Assembly: GCA_944472135.2 (NCBI GenBank)
Contig: OX235265.1
Location: forward strand, 60,213,112 to 60,277,111
Source: Trichobilharzia regenti
Taxonomy: Eukaryota; Platyhelminthes; Trematoda; Strigeidida; Schistosomatidae
Direction of reading: 5' to 3'
Length of the DNA: 64,000 nt
In this document: piece by piece, positions 51,046 to 61,557 of the stretch
Layout of the letters: every line of letters starts with the position of its first letter
How positions within the stretch are numbered: the first letter of the stretch is position 1
Notes under the pieces: model-generated
What the model was told of the DNA's origin: nothing
Seen by the model: only the letters and a program-made list of their open reading frames with translations
The model's database searches: none
Translations under genes and position numbers: made by a program

Positions 51046-51799
51046 TTATATTCTAACATAATCTCATCAGACCGTGGAAAAACTGTTCAAAATAGACTAA
51101 ATTATTAAATTTAATCAAACAACGTGCATGTATTTGTATCCTGGCTTTAAAAAACTTGTTTTAATTCGTATTCTTTAATATATTATGGTACAGCAAAACT
51201 TTATATATGATGAATAGTAATCGTTCCTTTGCGATTTTTTCCCGTCATCAGTAGTATTGTTAAACTTTTTTCTAGGTATATTCTTGAGTTTCTCATTTGT
51301 CAAACAGTGACAATCATGATGATGATGATGATGATATGGTTTACTAATGTTTGAAGGGTAAAGTTTTTTGGCGTCCTCAGTCGTCATTACATATTGAAAG
51401 GGATATTTCTGCGCTCCTTCAACTGTGTACTTTCTTTCTGTACGCTTTACTTAGTCTCCAACTTCAAAAATTCTGAAATTCGTCTTTTGTCTCTGTGGAT
51501 TTCACAATTTCCAGCTTCTCTGTATGCTTCATTTTTCTGACTGCTTGTTTCCGTTCTATTTCCCAACTCTTCATCCTCCACTGTTGGTGTGATCCAGTCA
51601 GGCTTTATTGTGTATTTCGCTTCTTCTATGTGTTTGTTAAATATTTAGTTTTATTGTATACGCCTAATGTTGGATATATGATTACATATTATATATGCTC
51701 AAGCCAGGATTATAAGATTCACTCGGGAAAGTAATCAGTGAGTGTCATGTATGTTACGCTCAGAATTATTCCCACTGATTGTCTTCAATCACCTAATCA

Positions 51800-52560
51800 G
51801 ATTTCAGCGTAGATGTTACTCCCTCTTTTTCTGTTATAGTTATTCGTATGGATATAGTGAAGAAGATTTGTAGCTTAGGTGGATAATTTTGATGTGGTTG
51901 TGTTCTCTGAGCTGGATAGTTAATTTGCGAAGCTTCCATCTCCCAACTAGGCAACATCTTCAGTGCATACTTCAATTCTAAGTGAACTTTCAAATTTCTC
52001 CATGGGTTTACTAATCATCTCTCTTGGTGACCTTGAACCTGACTGGTTGCTTTTGTCTGTTTTCACACCCTCTAGTCTAATTGCATTGGTATTGAATGTT
52101 TCTTTGACTTGAAGTTTGACATTTTGTGCATGAGGTATTCCTCTTGTGGATTGGTAAATTTTACCCATATTAATGAGTCTGTTAATTTCCGATTCACTGG
52201 AATACCAGGTTTCTAAGAATTCTCTAGCGTTCTTTGTGTTTCATCTGTCTAATATTTGAACGTTGTCCCAGTCGAATCGGTGTCCGTAGTTGTTTTTATT
52301 CAGCGAAATGAGGGAGTGGACATCATGTCTTTTGACGGTTAGTTAGTGATCATGGATGCGAAGTTAAAGAGGCCATTATAGTATTTTTCGCAGTCGTTGC
52401 AATTTGTTGTGTAGATGATGTTGGTTTTATCATCTTTCGTTGTTGAGTCTTTTGGTTGACATAGAACTGAATGAAGTGATTTTTTGGTTAATGTGTGTAT
52501 AGATGCGAAAAGGTGCAGAATTGTAGGAGTACCTTGAATTCTCTATAAAAAAATGTACAC
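51800..52560 (-). mobile_element. Penelope-like endonuclease fragment of a second lineage
   Basis: Minus strand from 52,560: SVLCQPKDSTTKDDKTNIIY, TTNCNDCEKYYNG (a GIY-YIG core with C-x2-C), then after a frameshift SLISLNKNNYGHRFDWDNVQ type sequence, NAREFLETWYSSESEINR, and a tail to about 51,800. It differs clearly from the copies at 25 and 46 kb, as it has HRFDWDNV instead of EHVIES. Confidence 0.6.
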
Positions 52561-52888
52561 CTTTTTCATCTTTCTTCAAAACCTACATGTTTTGTTCGTC
52601 TACAATGTTTAGATATTCCACAACACATTTCTTTCCCCTTATGATTAAAACTCTGCAGACTAAAATGTTCAGTAAAAGTTTTGGTATTTTACTCGATTGA
52701 ATTTTTTTAACTGCCTTTAGAACATTATACAAATGCTGGTTTGCCCATTTCTTGATATCCTTTCCCTCTGTCGTATGTCGTGGAAATATGAGTCACTGGC
52801 TGAAGAGCTTGACTTTCAGCCAGTGAAATCTGAGTTCACTTTCTGTCACACACACTGTAGCTCCGGTTACCGAGCAATATCTTCATTC

Positions 52889-53073
52889 TTTTTTTTTTGG
52901 TAACAGCTTGATTCCACACTGTATCTTTGGTACAAGTATGGAATTTTCAGCGTGGATATCGGTAGCCCGAATTTCGCAGGCCGACCATAGATATCTGGTG
53001 TGCGCCGGTGTGGGCTCGAACCCTGGACCATGTGCATGGTCGTCGAGAGTCCTAACCACTGTGCCACCGACGC
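52889..53073 (-). mobile_element. SINE-A, full-length minus copy
   Basis: Minus-strand head from 53,073: GCGTCGGTGGCACAGTGGTT (box A), GACCATGCACATGGTC hairpin, GGGTTCGAGCCC (box B). The SINE-A tail ends in A-rich sequence (the T run at 52,890). The Pol III boxes look intact; the acceptor-like stem has one change. Confidence 0.85.
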
Positions 53074-53428
53074 ATATCATAATAAGTGTGACACAGGTGG
53101 AAACATAGAAGGCCTGCTCCAGGTACTGAATTCTATCTCATTTTACCTTCCACTTGGTTTCGTATTCTAAAGTATAGCAACTTTCACTGTTGAGCAGTGA
53201 TGAATTATAATGGTGATATATATATATTGCAGACTCACCCAAGTAACAAACATGCTGCTAGGAATTCTCCTGTCTTTCTTAATGCTCCCCTACTCAAGAG
53301 TTATACTTTTTCAATTCACTTGTGGATATTTGTATTTAGGGTTAATTTCTGTTGATTTGATTGACTTTGTTGGACAGAAATATCTTGGTTTCTGCTGACA
53401 TGTCAGCCACCCAGTAGTCTGGGTACTA

Positions 53429-53705
53429 ATGTCATGTTATCTTGGCTGATGGTGACTAGCAGTGGAATCTAGACTGGATGTATCTGCATTCGCCAGTGGT
53501 GTTCCCACTGAGACTCGAATTCTATATCCATCCTTTCAAACACCCTGGTGGTCGACTAGTGGATAAGACCTTGGAGTTTTTAACGATAACTGCAGGGTTC
53601 AACTCTCAGTGGGAACATCATCATCACTATACGCATCTGATGAGTCCCAAGTAGAATAAAGTGTACATCCTGAATTGTACTGCTAGTCCACCATCAACCA
53701 ATAGA
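53429..53705. mobile_element. Sm-alpha-like inverted pair
   Basis: The minus copy (53,429-53,530) has CACTGCTAGTCACCATC but lacks the hammerhead core by deletion. The plus copy (53,541-53,705) has box-A-like CTGGTGGTCGACTAGTGG, box-B-like GGGTTCAACTC, and CATCTGATGAGTCCCAAGTA. It then has AGAATAAAG where GGACGAAAC is expected, followed by TACTGCTAGTCCACCATC. Confidence 0.7.
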
Positions 53706-53786
53706 CATCAATTGTGAATAACTGATACATTTTCATGAATTATATGAGCTTTTTCTCACGTAATCTGATCACCTTGGAAATTCCTA

Positions 53787-54020
53787 ATTATTATTCCTTC
53801 ACGTTCCCAGTGGAATATAGAGCTTCAAGCTAGGGGCCTGAAGTTTCTGTAGCAGTGTTAATTTTTACAGGATTGGATTGCTAGCCTCAAGCCCAACTTT
53901 ATCTCTTTACCAGCTTTATTACTGGTTTGGCGAGGCAAAAGGAGTGCGTCGGTGGCCGGGGATGGAACCCCAGACCATGTGCATAGTCGGCGAGCGTCCT
54001 AACCACTGTGCCACCGACGC
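53787..54020 (-). mobile_element. SINE-B, best copy
   Basis: Minus-strand head from 54,020: GCGTCGGTGGCACAGTGGTT, then GGGGTTCCATCCCCGGCCAC closing against the start. The tail reads through AACACTGCTACAGAAACTTC to TTCCACTGGGAACGTGAAGG and AATAATAAT. The head is almost the same as in SINE-A; the tail is entirely different. Confidence 0.85.
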
Positions 54021-54371
54021 TGATGAAATGAAATAAATAAATTATTGGTCTCAACTTTTGTTTCTGTAATCTGACGTAAAATGATTTCACACTTAACAGG
54101 AAAATATTAAACCTTCAATCTGTATAGTTTAACTAGATAGATAAACATTTTAGGAGAACAGATTCCACAAATTTCACTGCTCCTAGGATCTATACGTCAT
54201 CTATCCAGTCATTCGTCGGTTCAAAAATAGTGGAGGTTTTTCTTCTCTTTTCTTTTATTTCTTGGTCTTGAGTTTTTCAATTCACCTAACCCCTTTTCCG
54301 TTAACTCATTGTGTTTTCCGTGTATGTTTTCATATGTTGTTGTTGTTTTTTTGTTCTTTTTATTTTGAGTT

Positions 54372-54414
<43 letters not shown>

Positions 54415-56155
54415 CTAATTTAATTAATGTTTTTATTTACTTTCTGCATGTGTGTGCCGTCATCCTCATTATCAATTTCACCATCACTATCATCCTCGAC
54501 GTGTGGCGGTCGTCATCTTCATTAAACACCACCATCAATCATTATCATTATAATTTTTGTGGGCGAAATTCCTCATCATTATATATAAATTATATTTAAT
54601 TGTTTCATCGTCATCATTATGTCTTTATCAATATAATTTTTATACGATAATAAATAGAAAAAATTCATTATTATTGGAGTTTGTTGTGGTGTTGTAGCCA
54701 TTATCATTATCATTATTGTGGCTACAGTTGCGCCTAGAAAATAAATGTTGAAGGTCAAATCAATTGATCAGTTAACCAACTCAACAACCAACCAATTCAG
54801 TCAGTCAATTCAGACGTAGAAGAAGATAAAGAAGCGAAATATCCTCATTCTGTCTCGTCGTATTGTTGATTTATTTTTTCAATATCTTTTTTTCATATAA
54901 GTTTTATTTTCTATTTTATCCATTATATATGCCCAACGTATCTTCCTATCTATCTGTGTTTGCACGCATATCCTTCTTGTATATGCGTTCAAATAAGGTT
55001 GTGCCTAGGGTTGTTCTTTTTTTTACACTAAACCGACGCTTGTTCATCATGCATATCATGAGATGGAGAGAGAGAGAGGGTGAGAGACAAAGAAAGTTGT
55101 TATGCCTAATTGGTGGAAAGACACTCAAAGTAGAATCCGGTTCTTCTCTTTTTTTTCTCTTCTGTGTTTTTACATAATTCTTTCTCAACCAATAACAAAT
55201 GTGATTGTGGAAAATCGATTTCATCCTCTCTTGTTTTTTTTGGTATTGATTATCAATTTTGTGATGATCTCCTTGTTTTTTTCTTTGTTGGTTTTTCTAT
55301 CGTCAGTCATCCTCTAAGCTTGATCATTATTATTATTGTTATTATTAGATTGTTAATTAAGCTATCGGAGAGTTGATTAAACTCTTTCTCTTGATCAGGG
55401 GTACTTATATACATACATCCTGTCGTAGGTCTACATCGAAATTGTCTGTACTGACTGATTACTGCTGCTGCCCCTGTTGTGGGTGCTCCTAGAACGACAG
55501 TAGGTGTCTTCTACCTATATTAACTCCTCTTAATTTCTCTTCTCATATATATGTATGTTCCTTTTGATATCACTTTTCAATATGTATTTATCATTCAGCA
55601 ATCAAAGATCTGATACTAATAATATAATAATAATAATACAATGCTCAATTATGCGTGATAATGAAGGTATTGGTCGTCACTGTGATTTTAATTAGTTTGT
55701 ATTATCCTTTTTTGTACATATATACACCCCTATACATACATATCTTAAACACATGTGTAATGTATGCAGAAAGTGGTGTCTTCTTTATCTCTCCTAATTT
55801 GTAACTTTTGTTTTTGTTCTTTTTATTAATATATATTATTTTTCAAATAATTTGTTATTTTAAAAATTAATTTTTCATTAGAAGAAAACATTGTCATTTT
55901 TCTTTTGTTCTTTTTATAAATCCATATAAAATCTCATGTCTTTTCACATTCAGTGTGTACCGGAGGGTGGTTACTTCACTCATCTGTTATATCGAATACT
56001 GCATAGATGTATAATGTAGAGTGTAGATAAATATTCGGTAAAAATTAGTCAAGATTTACAGCAAACCAAGTCACCACCTTGTTTGCTCATCTCTTTCTTC
56101 GAACATAATTTATCTAAAGATGACTATTAATTCTCATCTGTTACTAAGGGAATTT
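54021..56155. other. Unassigned, T-rich, microsatellite-rich
   Basis: Contains (AT)n at 54,374-54,408, many ATT/CAT repeats and long pyrimidine runs. Frames such as 54,863-55,177 are low-complexity. It could include untranslated sequence of the syntaxin gene, but nothing proves this. Confidence 0.4.
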
Positions 56156-56159
56156 TATC

Positions 56160-56350
56160 ACACTTAAGGTGTCGCTTTCTATTGCACTCATGTCAGATCA
56201 GTGCTGCTTCTCTATGGGGTTCACAGACTTGATGTGTTGCATAAAATGCATTTCCAACAGGCTATTACCGACTTCTGCCATCAGATGTCCTCCACTCCAT
56301 ATTGAAGATGAGATGGTTCAAGAGAATTAGCAAGAAAAGAAAGTCTGTCA
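56160..56350 (+). mobile_element. Possible RT C-terminal scrap
   Basis: One + frame reads YCTHVRSVLLLYG followed by FQQAITDFCHQ, like the VRSVLLYG...F-HRCLR block of the LINE families here. Short and decayed. Confidence 0.35.
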
Positions 56351-56352
56351 AC

Positions 56353-56735
56353 GAATTAATGACTGACTGACTGGTTTCAACGTAGAGTTTTACGCCGATG
56401 TCAAGCAGTTTTAGTCGCCACACTTCACTTAATACACAAAGCCAGAGAAGAAAGTAAGATGAGATTCAAAATAGAGATATGAGATAAAAAGAATAGTAAT
56501 ATTGAAGAACAAAAGAGTTTTACTAGATATTATAAGTCACAAGGATTGGATGCGTATGCACCGTTGAGATTGATTTTGAGCCATATCACTAATTGTCTCC
56601 AGCCTTTACTGGTGTTTACCATCCCGAGGACCCCAACCAGTTAGGAAGTCTACACCTTCCTAGGTAGCTTAAACTAACTGTTATGGATTTTATTGAGTGA
56701 TGAGGCCATGTTTTGGCATGAACAACCTACCGATC
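56353..56735 (-). mobile_element. Tetranucleotide-tailed LINE, 3' fragment
   Basis: Minus strand: the LINE end with a GWGPRD-like block near 56,630, then TGGAGACAATTAGTGATATG, the 3' tail with GTGTGGCGACTAAAACTGC, ending in (CAGT)n at 56,360-56,373. Confidence 0.7.
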
Positions 56736-56739
56736 AACA

Positions 56740-57010
56740 AATATACAGAAGAAAAATGAAATGCATAAGACACACACTGAGGAGACCTTTGGGTGACACT
56801 ATACACTAAGCCATTGAGCTCAACATGAATGAGTGACGAGGAATTGAACATTTGAAGGTGAAAAGGAAATGTGAGCTGCTAAAAGACGATTGGAGATCTA
56901 GCTAAAAAAAAACTTCAGAAAATAGAATGGAGTGCAAATATGCTACTGAGGCCGTGTATATTTTGCTCGAAACCAAAGGGGAATTATACTAGTTGTGTTG
57001 TTGTATTTTA
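56740..57010 (+). mobile_element. RTE/SR2-like C-terminal fragment
   Basis: + strand: KCIRHTLRRPLGDT (the WIGHTLRKP block), IELNMNE, KVKRKCELLKDDWR (GKRKRGRPKNTWR block). Stops inside. It sits back to back with the reversed LINE fragment on its left. Confidence 0.6.
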
Positions 57011-57991
57011 AGCCTTCACTGACGAAATGTGTCTCACCTGATTTTTTTAATCGGTTAGGTGAAGATGTCTTATTATTAGACGTTCCGTTTAGGTCATATT
57101 CTCCAGATTGTAAGTAAGCCCTTACATATATGCGTGAAAATAAAAATATGCATGCTGAGTGCTTAATTTAGTCAAAGCTTATGACGTAAACTATCAGTAT
57201 TCCAATGTATCCTTGTTGATGCATCAAGTTTATATTCTTAATTAATCCTCATTGCGGAAAAACAATACCTAATATGTGCATGTAATGCATAATCTTATTC
57301 CGAGACTACATATATGCATACATCAAATTACACATGAATAAAATTATTCGTCTCTAAAGTGTTGTTTCATCTATCTTACAGTTATATATTCGACTCAATA
57401 CACATTTTCGAAAACAAAAATTAGCTATTAGCGTCACTAAGTATCACTAACTGCATATATACCACCAATATTATTATTATTAATACTGAAATTTACAGTT
57501 CATATCATAAGTAATTGTACTATACCAATTTTGTCGCCTTAATAGCCCTCTGTTACTTTTCATTGATCAAATATTATCAATTATTCCTTTTGGGATAACT
57601 ATCTGAAGCAACCTACATTGACAAATTGTTCTCAGTATGCAAAAAGGGTTGACTGAATTCCTAAGGAAACTTTAATCACACCAGGCTTCGAGATGTCGGA
57701 CTTAGGATTTATTAATGTATTGCTTTACAAGCTTACATTTCGATCTAACGGGGAATTTGTGTGAAGTAGCATCCATAGGATTTCTTCATCTCTCTTCCCT
57801 TAATAAAAAATAATTAAGCCTTGAATTTATGTTTCAGTATATTTGAAATTTACTTTCACATCACTGATCTATGATGTAATAGTTGTTCTGTATTGACTAA
57901 CAATCTATTTGTTTTTCCTCGCTTATGTCCTTTACTTATTATTGTTACTCTTCTTTCTGACTATTTTTCATTTCTCTCTGCTGGAAATCAG

Positions 57992-58219
57992 AAGAAAATA
58001 TTCGAAATATTATTGTTATTATTACTACTAGTGAAGATGGAAATGGTTCAGTTACGAGTTGTTGTTTTTTGTGTCCTTCAATCAATATCTTGTACACCTC
58101 TTACACTTACAACAATAATAAAGAATTGTGTCTACAATAATTATGATTTATTCACTGTATCAATGACTTTGATGGGAATTCATTCGTTGTCTTTTTTATT
58201 TTTCACATTAACTAGTTAA
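57992..58219 (+). CDS. Candidate terminal exon of syntaxin (weak)
   Basis: After a pyrimidine-rich acceptor (GGAAATCAG), the phase-0 frame opens with AAG AAA ATA, the same Lys-Lys-Ile that begins the membrane anchor of animal syntaxin 1. It continues F-E-I-L7-V before K-M-E. About 45 further residues include a second hydrophobic patch (LRVVVFCV), and the frame stops at TAA 58,217-58,219. The first hydrophobic run of 12 is too short for a normal syntaxin anchor, and the L/V codons come from a TTATTATTA-type repeat. It may be an alternative tail exon or chance. The true anchor exon may lie beyond the window. Confidence 0.25.
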   Translation, partial: KKIFEILLLLLLLVKMEMVQLRVVVFCVLQSISCTPLTLTTIIKNCVYNNYDLFTVSMTLMGIHSLSFLFFTLTS

Positions 58220-58551
58220 CTTCATCATGTCCATCAAATTAACCACATCGCGTGCGTGTGTATGTGTCGTGAACTTACTGCTGCTAACCAATTTTGAAGT
58301 GCAATCACATTTTTTCAGTTTTAAACTATAGTAATCAGTATGTGTAGTCAATAGGCACGTATAACTTAGAATTGAACAGATGTTGAGAATTATTCAGGCA
58401 AGTATCCTCTTAATAGGTGTCTCTCTATTTTGAATAAATTCTGCTGTGTATAGTAATACTGAGCAATCTATTCGCATTGTTTTGACTGTATCTACAGTTT
58501 AGTAACACGCTTAAATCAGCCTGAATAATGGAAATATTCCTTTAGAATTTA

Positions 58552-58690
58552 TTATTATTATTGTCTCCTTTAGTTCCTAGAGGAACACATAGGGCTTCAG
58601 CTGCACATCTTCATTTCGTTCGGTTCTCCGCCAACTTTTTCACATGGCTCCACGTCTCCCTTTAGAAAGATAGTTTCATTCGGATTTTCG
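58552..58690 (-). mobile_element. RTE/SR2-like 3' end
   Basis: Reverse complement of the LINE end: ...GTGCAGCTGAAGCCCTATGT, GTTCCTCTAGGAACTAAAGG, then ATAATAATAA. Same terminus as at 60,811-60,870. Confidence 0.6.
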
Positions 58691-59321
58691 TTATTCTGTT
58701 CAATATTAGATAAACAGGTGAAATGGTTTATACGTTCGTCTAATGTAGCTGAGTAGTTTAATGTATTGTATAGTGATATATCTTGATATTACCAACTTAA
58801 GTCATGCAGTAAACAATCGATTGTTTAAAAATTATAGTGACTGAAAGGATGGTAGTGTTGAGACTTTAGGTGGTATGAATCACTGGTCCCTTAATAATTT
58901 ATGGTGAGACTATCTGCGATGATCTCCTTGAGTCAGCAAACTGCTATGGATGTAAAGAGTGATAGCTGATGGAGGAATGGAAGTCTGACCTGTAACAGGA
59001 TTCAAACAAACTGATCCCACACTCTAACAACTGAGTCATCAAACCTTACTGTTCTACAAGTCATCACTTCACTGTAGTTATTGCGGATAATGTTTAGCTA
59101 TCATGTGAATGAATATCATTCAACTATCCGTTTATCACCATAATAGCACCCCAGCTAGCCATTCTTTTGTCAATCTTAATCATTCTGAATTAAAAAGAGA
59201 TAAAGAGGTTATTAACTGACGGGATGGGTTATTTAGGATAGGGAAATTCTTTTTTCCACCTATATAATACAGTCTAATATGAACACTCTTCAAAACTTCC
59301 TCTAATTGTTGCTTACATCAA

Positions 59322-59497
59322 TGTGTTTTGGTGGTTCAGTTGTATAATACTTGCCAATCACTTATGTGGTCCAAGGTTTGGCGCACTCCTTAACTTCGCT
59401 TAACCGGTAAGGGTGGAATGCCAGGCTGGAAACTTGCAATGCCAAACCATAGAGAATAAACACCATTGCTACTGGAACTTTGGAGCTGAAGTTTGAA
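59322..59497 (+). mobile_element. SINE-B copy, decayed
   Basis: Head-like GGTGGTTCAGTTGTATAATAC with TGGTCCAAGGTTTGGCGCAC in the box B place. Then come a diverged middle part, CACCATTGCTACTGGAACTT and GAGCTGAAG. It is recognisable by order rather than identity. Confidence 0.45.
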
Positions 59498-59882
59498 ACT
59501 CTTTGTATAGATAACAGATCAAATAGTTTCTAATTAATATTCATGTGATATTTTACACCTGTATAAAATTAGGTCATAAGTAAACAAATGTAGGCTGTAT
59601 ACAATGCGCATTACCCACTTTTAACATAGAATTGTGCGCATATAAGTACAAGATGCTTGATATACATAAAAATTATCTTCCCAGCATTAGATTCTCTTTA
59701 TTCTCTAAATTTATATTCCCACCAGTAAGCATACTTTGTCGAGTACATCTCATTTTAATTAACAAGGAAGGTTTTCATACTCCTAAACTCTTTCTTGATG
59801 ACATACACAAACACACCGTTGTGGATTAATTGTAACCGCTACATGAAAATTTTTCTAGTAGAACAGAATTACTACGACTAAT

Positions 59883-60870
59883 CTGTGTCGGATGCTGCGT
59901 ACCAAGTAAACCACAACGGGATACTCACGGAATCCTTCGAAGTGAAGATGGGAGTAAGACAAGCTCGCCGCCTACTATCTCCAATGATTTTCCTGATTGC
60001 GGTAGACTGGATAATGCTACGGACAGGGGGCAGCGAGGAAACAGGCATAAATTGGACCCACACAAAAAACTTGGAGGATCTGGACTCCGCCGATGATATG
60101 TGTCTGATTTCCCACAAACTGGAAGATATGCAAGAGAAAAGCAACAAATTTTCAGAAGAAGCATCAAAGATAGGACTTCAGGTGAACGTAGAGAAAACAG
60201 AGGTGATAAAGATTCCTGGCCAACGGCAACAACAACAATCAGCACAAACTGGAGAAATTTGAAAGAAGCAACCTCCTTTGTCTACCTGGGAAGCATCGTT
60301 TCAGCTACAGGCGGGACTGGTGAGGATATCAAAGCGAGGATCAGGAAAGCAAGGCAAGCTTTCGTCACTCTCAAGTCTCTCTGTAGGTCAATAGCACTCA
60401 GCATGAAAAATAAGATCCGTATTTTCAACTCGAATATGAAGTCAGTGCTACTATACGGATCAGAGACGTGTCACGAAGACCTTTCGAACAAACTACAGAT
60501 CTTCGTCAATAGCTGTCTTTGCTCAATACTACTCAAGATCAGATGGCCAGAAAAGATCACTAATAGTGAGGGATCTCTGGAAGCAAAACAATTGTGCAAC
60601 AAATCTGGAGGGAGAAATGGAGGTGGATTGGCCATACTCTGAGAAAACCATCACATGACAGACTCTCGAGTGAAGTCTGAATGGGAAGTGGCGAAGTGGT
60701 CGTCAGTGAGAGGGCAATATGGAGGAGGTCATGTGAAGAGGAGATGAAAGCACGTAGGCAGACGTGGAGCCAGGTGAAAACGTTGACAGAGAACCTAACG
60801 CAATGGAGACGTGAGGCTGAAGCCCTATGTTCCTCTTGGAAATAAGGGAAGCCATAATAATTATTATGTG
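59883..60870 (+). mobile_element. RTE/SR2-like RT palm and C-terminal region with true 3' end
   Basis: Reading + with frameshifts: SFEVKMGVRQARRLLSPMIF (the GVRQGC-LSP block, with Cys lost), VDWIM, NLEDLDSADDMCLIS (the LDFADD active site, keeping DD), [65 protein letters not shown] comes after another frameshift, then the end GAAGCCCTATGTTCCTCTTG and CATAATAATTATTATG. It is the longest fragment of this family here. 5'-truncated and frameshifted, so inactive. Confidence 0.75.
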
Positions 60871-61362
60871 TGGGATATTGAAATCCTATTTCCCTTTATC
60901 ATCGGAGTAAGTCATGTTGGCATTCGTCAACAAACTGTGTCTACGACCTAAAAAAAAGTGATGTTCCCTTGGCCATTTGAATCAGCCCTACCAAGGGATG
61001 TTATCTCTGAGTTATTTTGGTTCTCAGTTAATGCATCTTACCGACAAGTTCCAATAAGTATGAAGCTAAGGCATTTCTACCGATTGTCTCCAATCATTTA
61101 ATAATTTGAAGTGTTTTATAGTCTTCAGGTGAATCAGTAAATAGTGTAGGCCATAAGACTGTTCAATTCAAAACACGATGTCAATGATCAAGAAATTTCA
61201 TTTACATTACTAGTGAAATGAACATGAAACTGAGGTTATTTATATCACATAACAAACACAAGGATTAATACAGTCTGTCACAATTCGGATTTATCACAAA
61301 CAAATGGTTAGTCTTCTCGTTCAGATGCTTCGACGATTTCTGGGCATTTAATCAGAATTTAT
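60871..61362. other. Unassigned, with a scrap of the 50.8-kb repeat
   Basis: 61,060-61,115 (CTACCGATTGTCTCCAATCA) matches the reverse complement of 50,771-50,803. The rest shows nothing. Confidence 0.45.
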
Positions 61363-61363
61363 T

Positions 61364-61557
61364 TTGTGGATTGTGACTAGCAGTGGATGCGCATTTCGTC
61401 CTATTCTGGACTCGTCATCCAGATGTACCTGCATTTCCCAGTGAGTGATGATTTTCCCATCGAGCCTTGATGGGAAATGCAGGTACATCCAGATGGTGAG
61501 TCCCAAATAGGACGTAATGCGCATTTTGGATTCCACTGCTAGCCACCATCCACAAAT
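61364..61557. mobile_element. Sm-alpha-like inverted pair with hammerhead relics
   Basis: Minus copy (61,364-61,443): CATCTGGATGACGAGTCCAG, AATAGGACGAAATGCGCATC, CACTGCTAGTC. Plus copy (61,466-61,557): CATCCAGATGGTGAGTCCCA, AATAGGACGTAATGCGC, CACTGCTAGCCACCATC. Stem II (GTCC/GGAC) is intact in both; both have changes in CTGATGA, and the plus copy also in GAAA. They meet at their upstream ends about 22 bases apart. Confidence 0.75.

Noticed and set aside
51307..51337. ATG/GAT trinucleotide run as a coding His/Asp repeat
   Set aside because: Simple-sequence tract without a supporting gene structure.
54831..54900. Possible last syntaxin exon starting KKIKKR after a GTAG
   Set aside because: The frame is strongly basic, with Arg in the middle and no clear hydrophobic span.
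55882..55929. Possible last syntaxin exon starting Lys-Lys after TTTCATTAG
   Set aside because: Only about nine hydrophobic residues (LSFFFCSFY) before charged residues and a stop; too short for an anchor.
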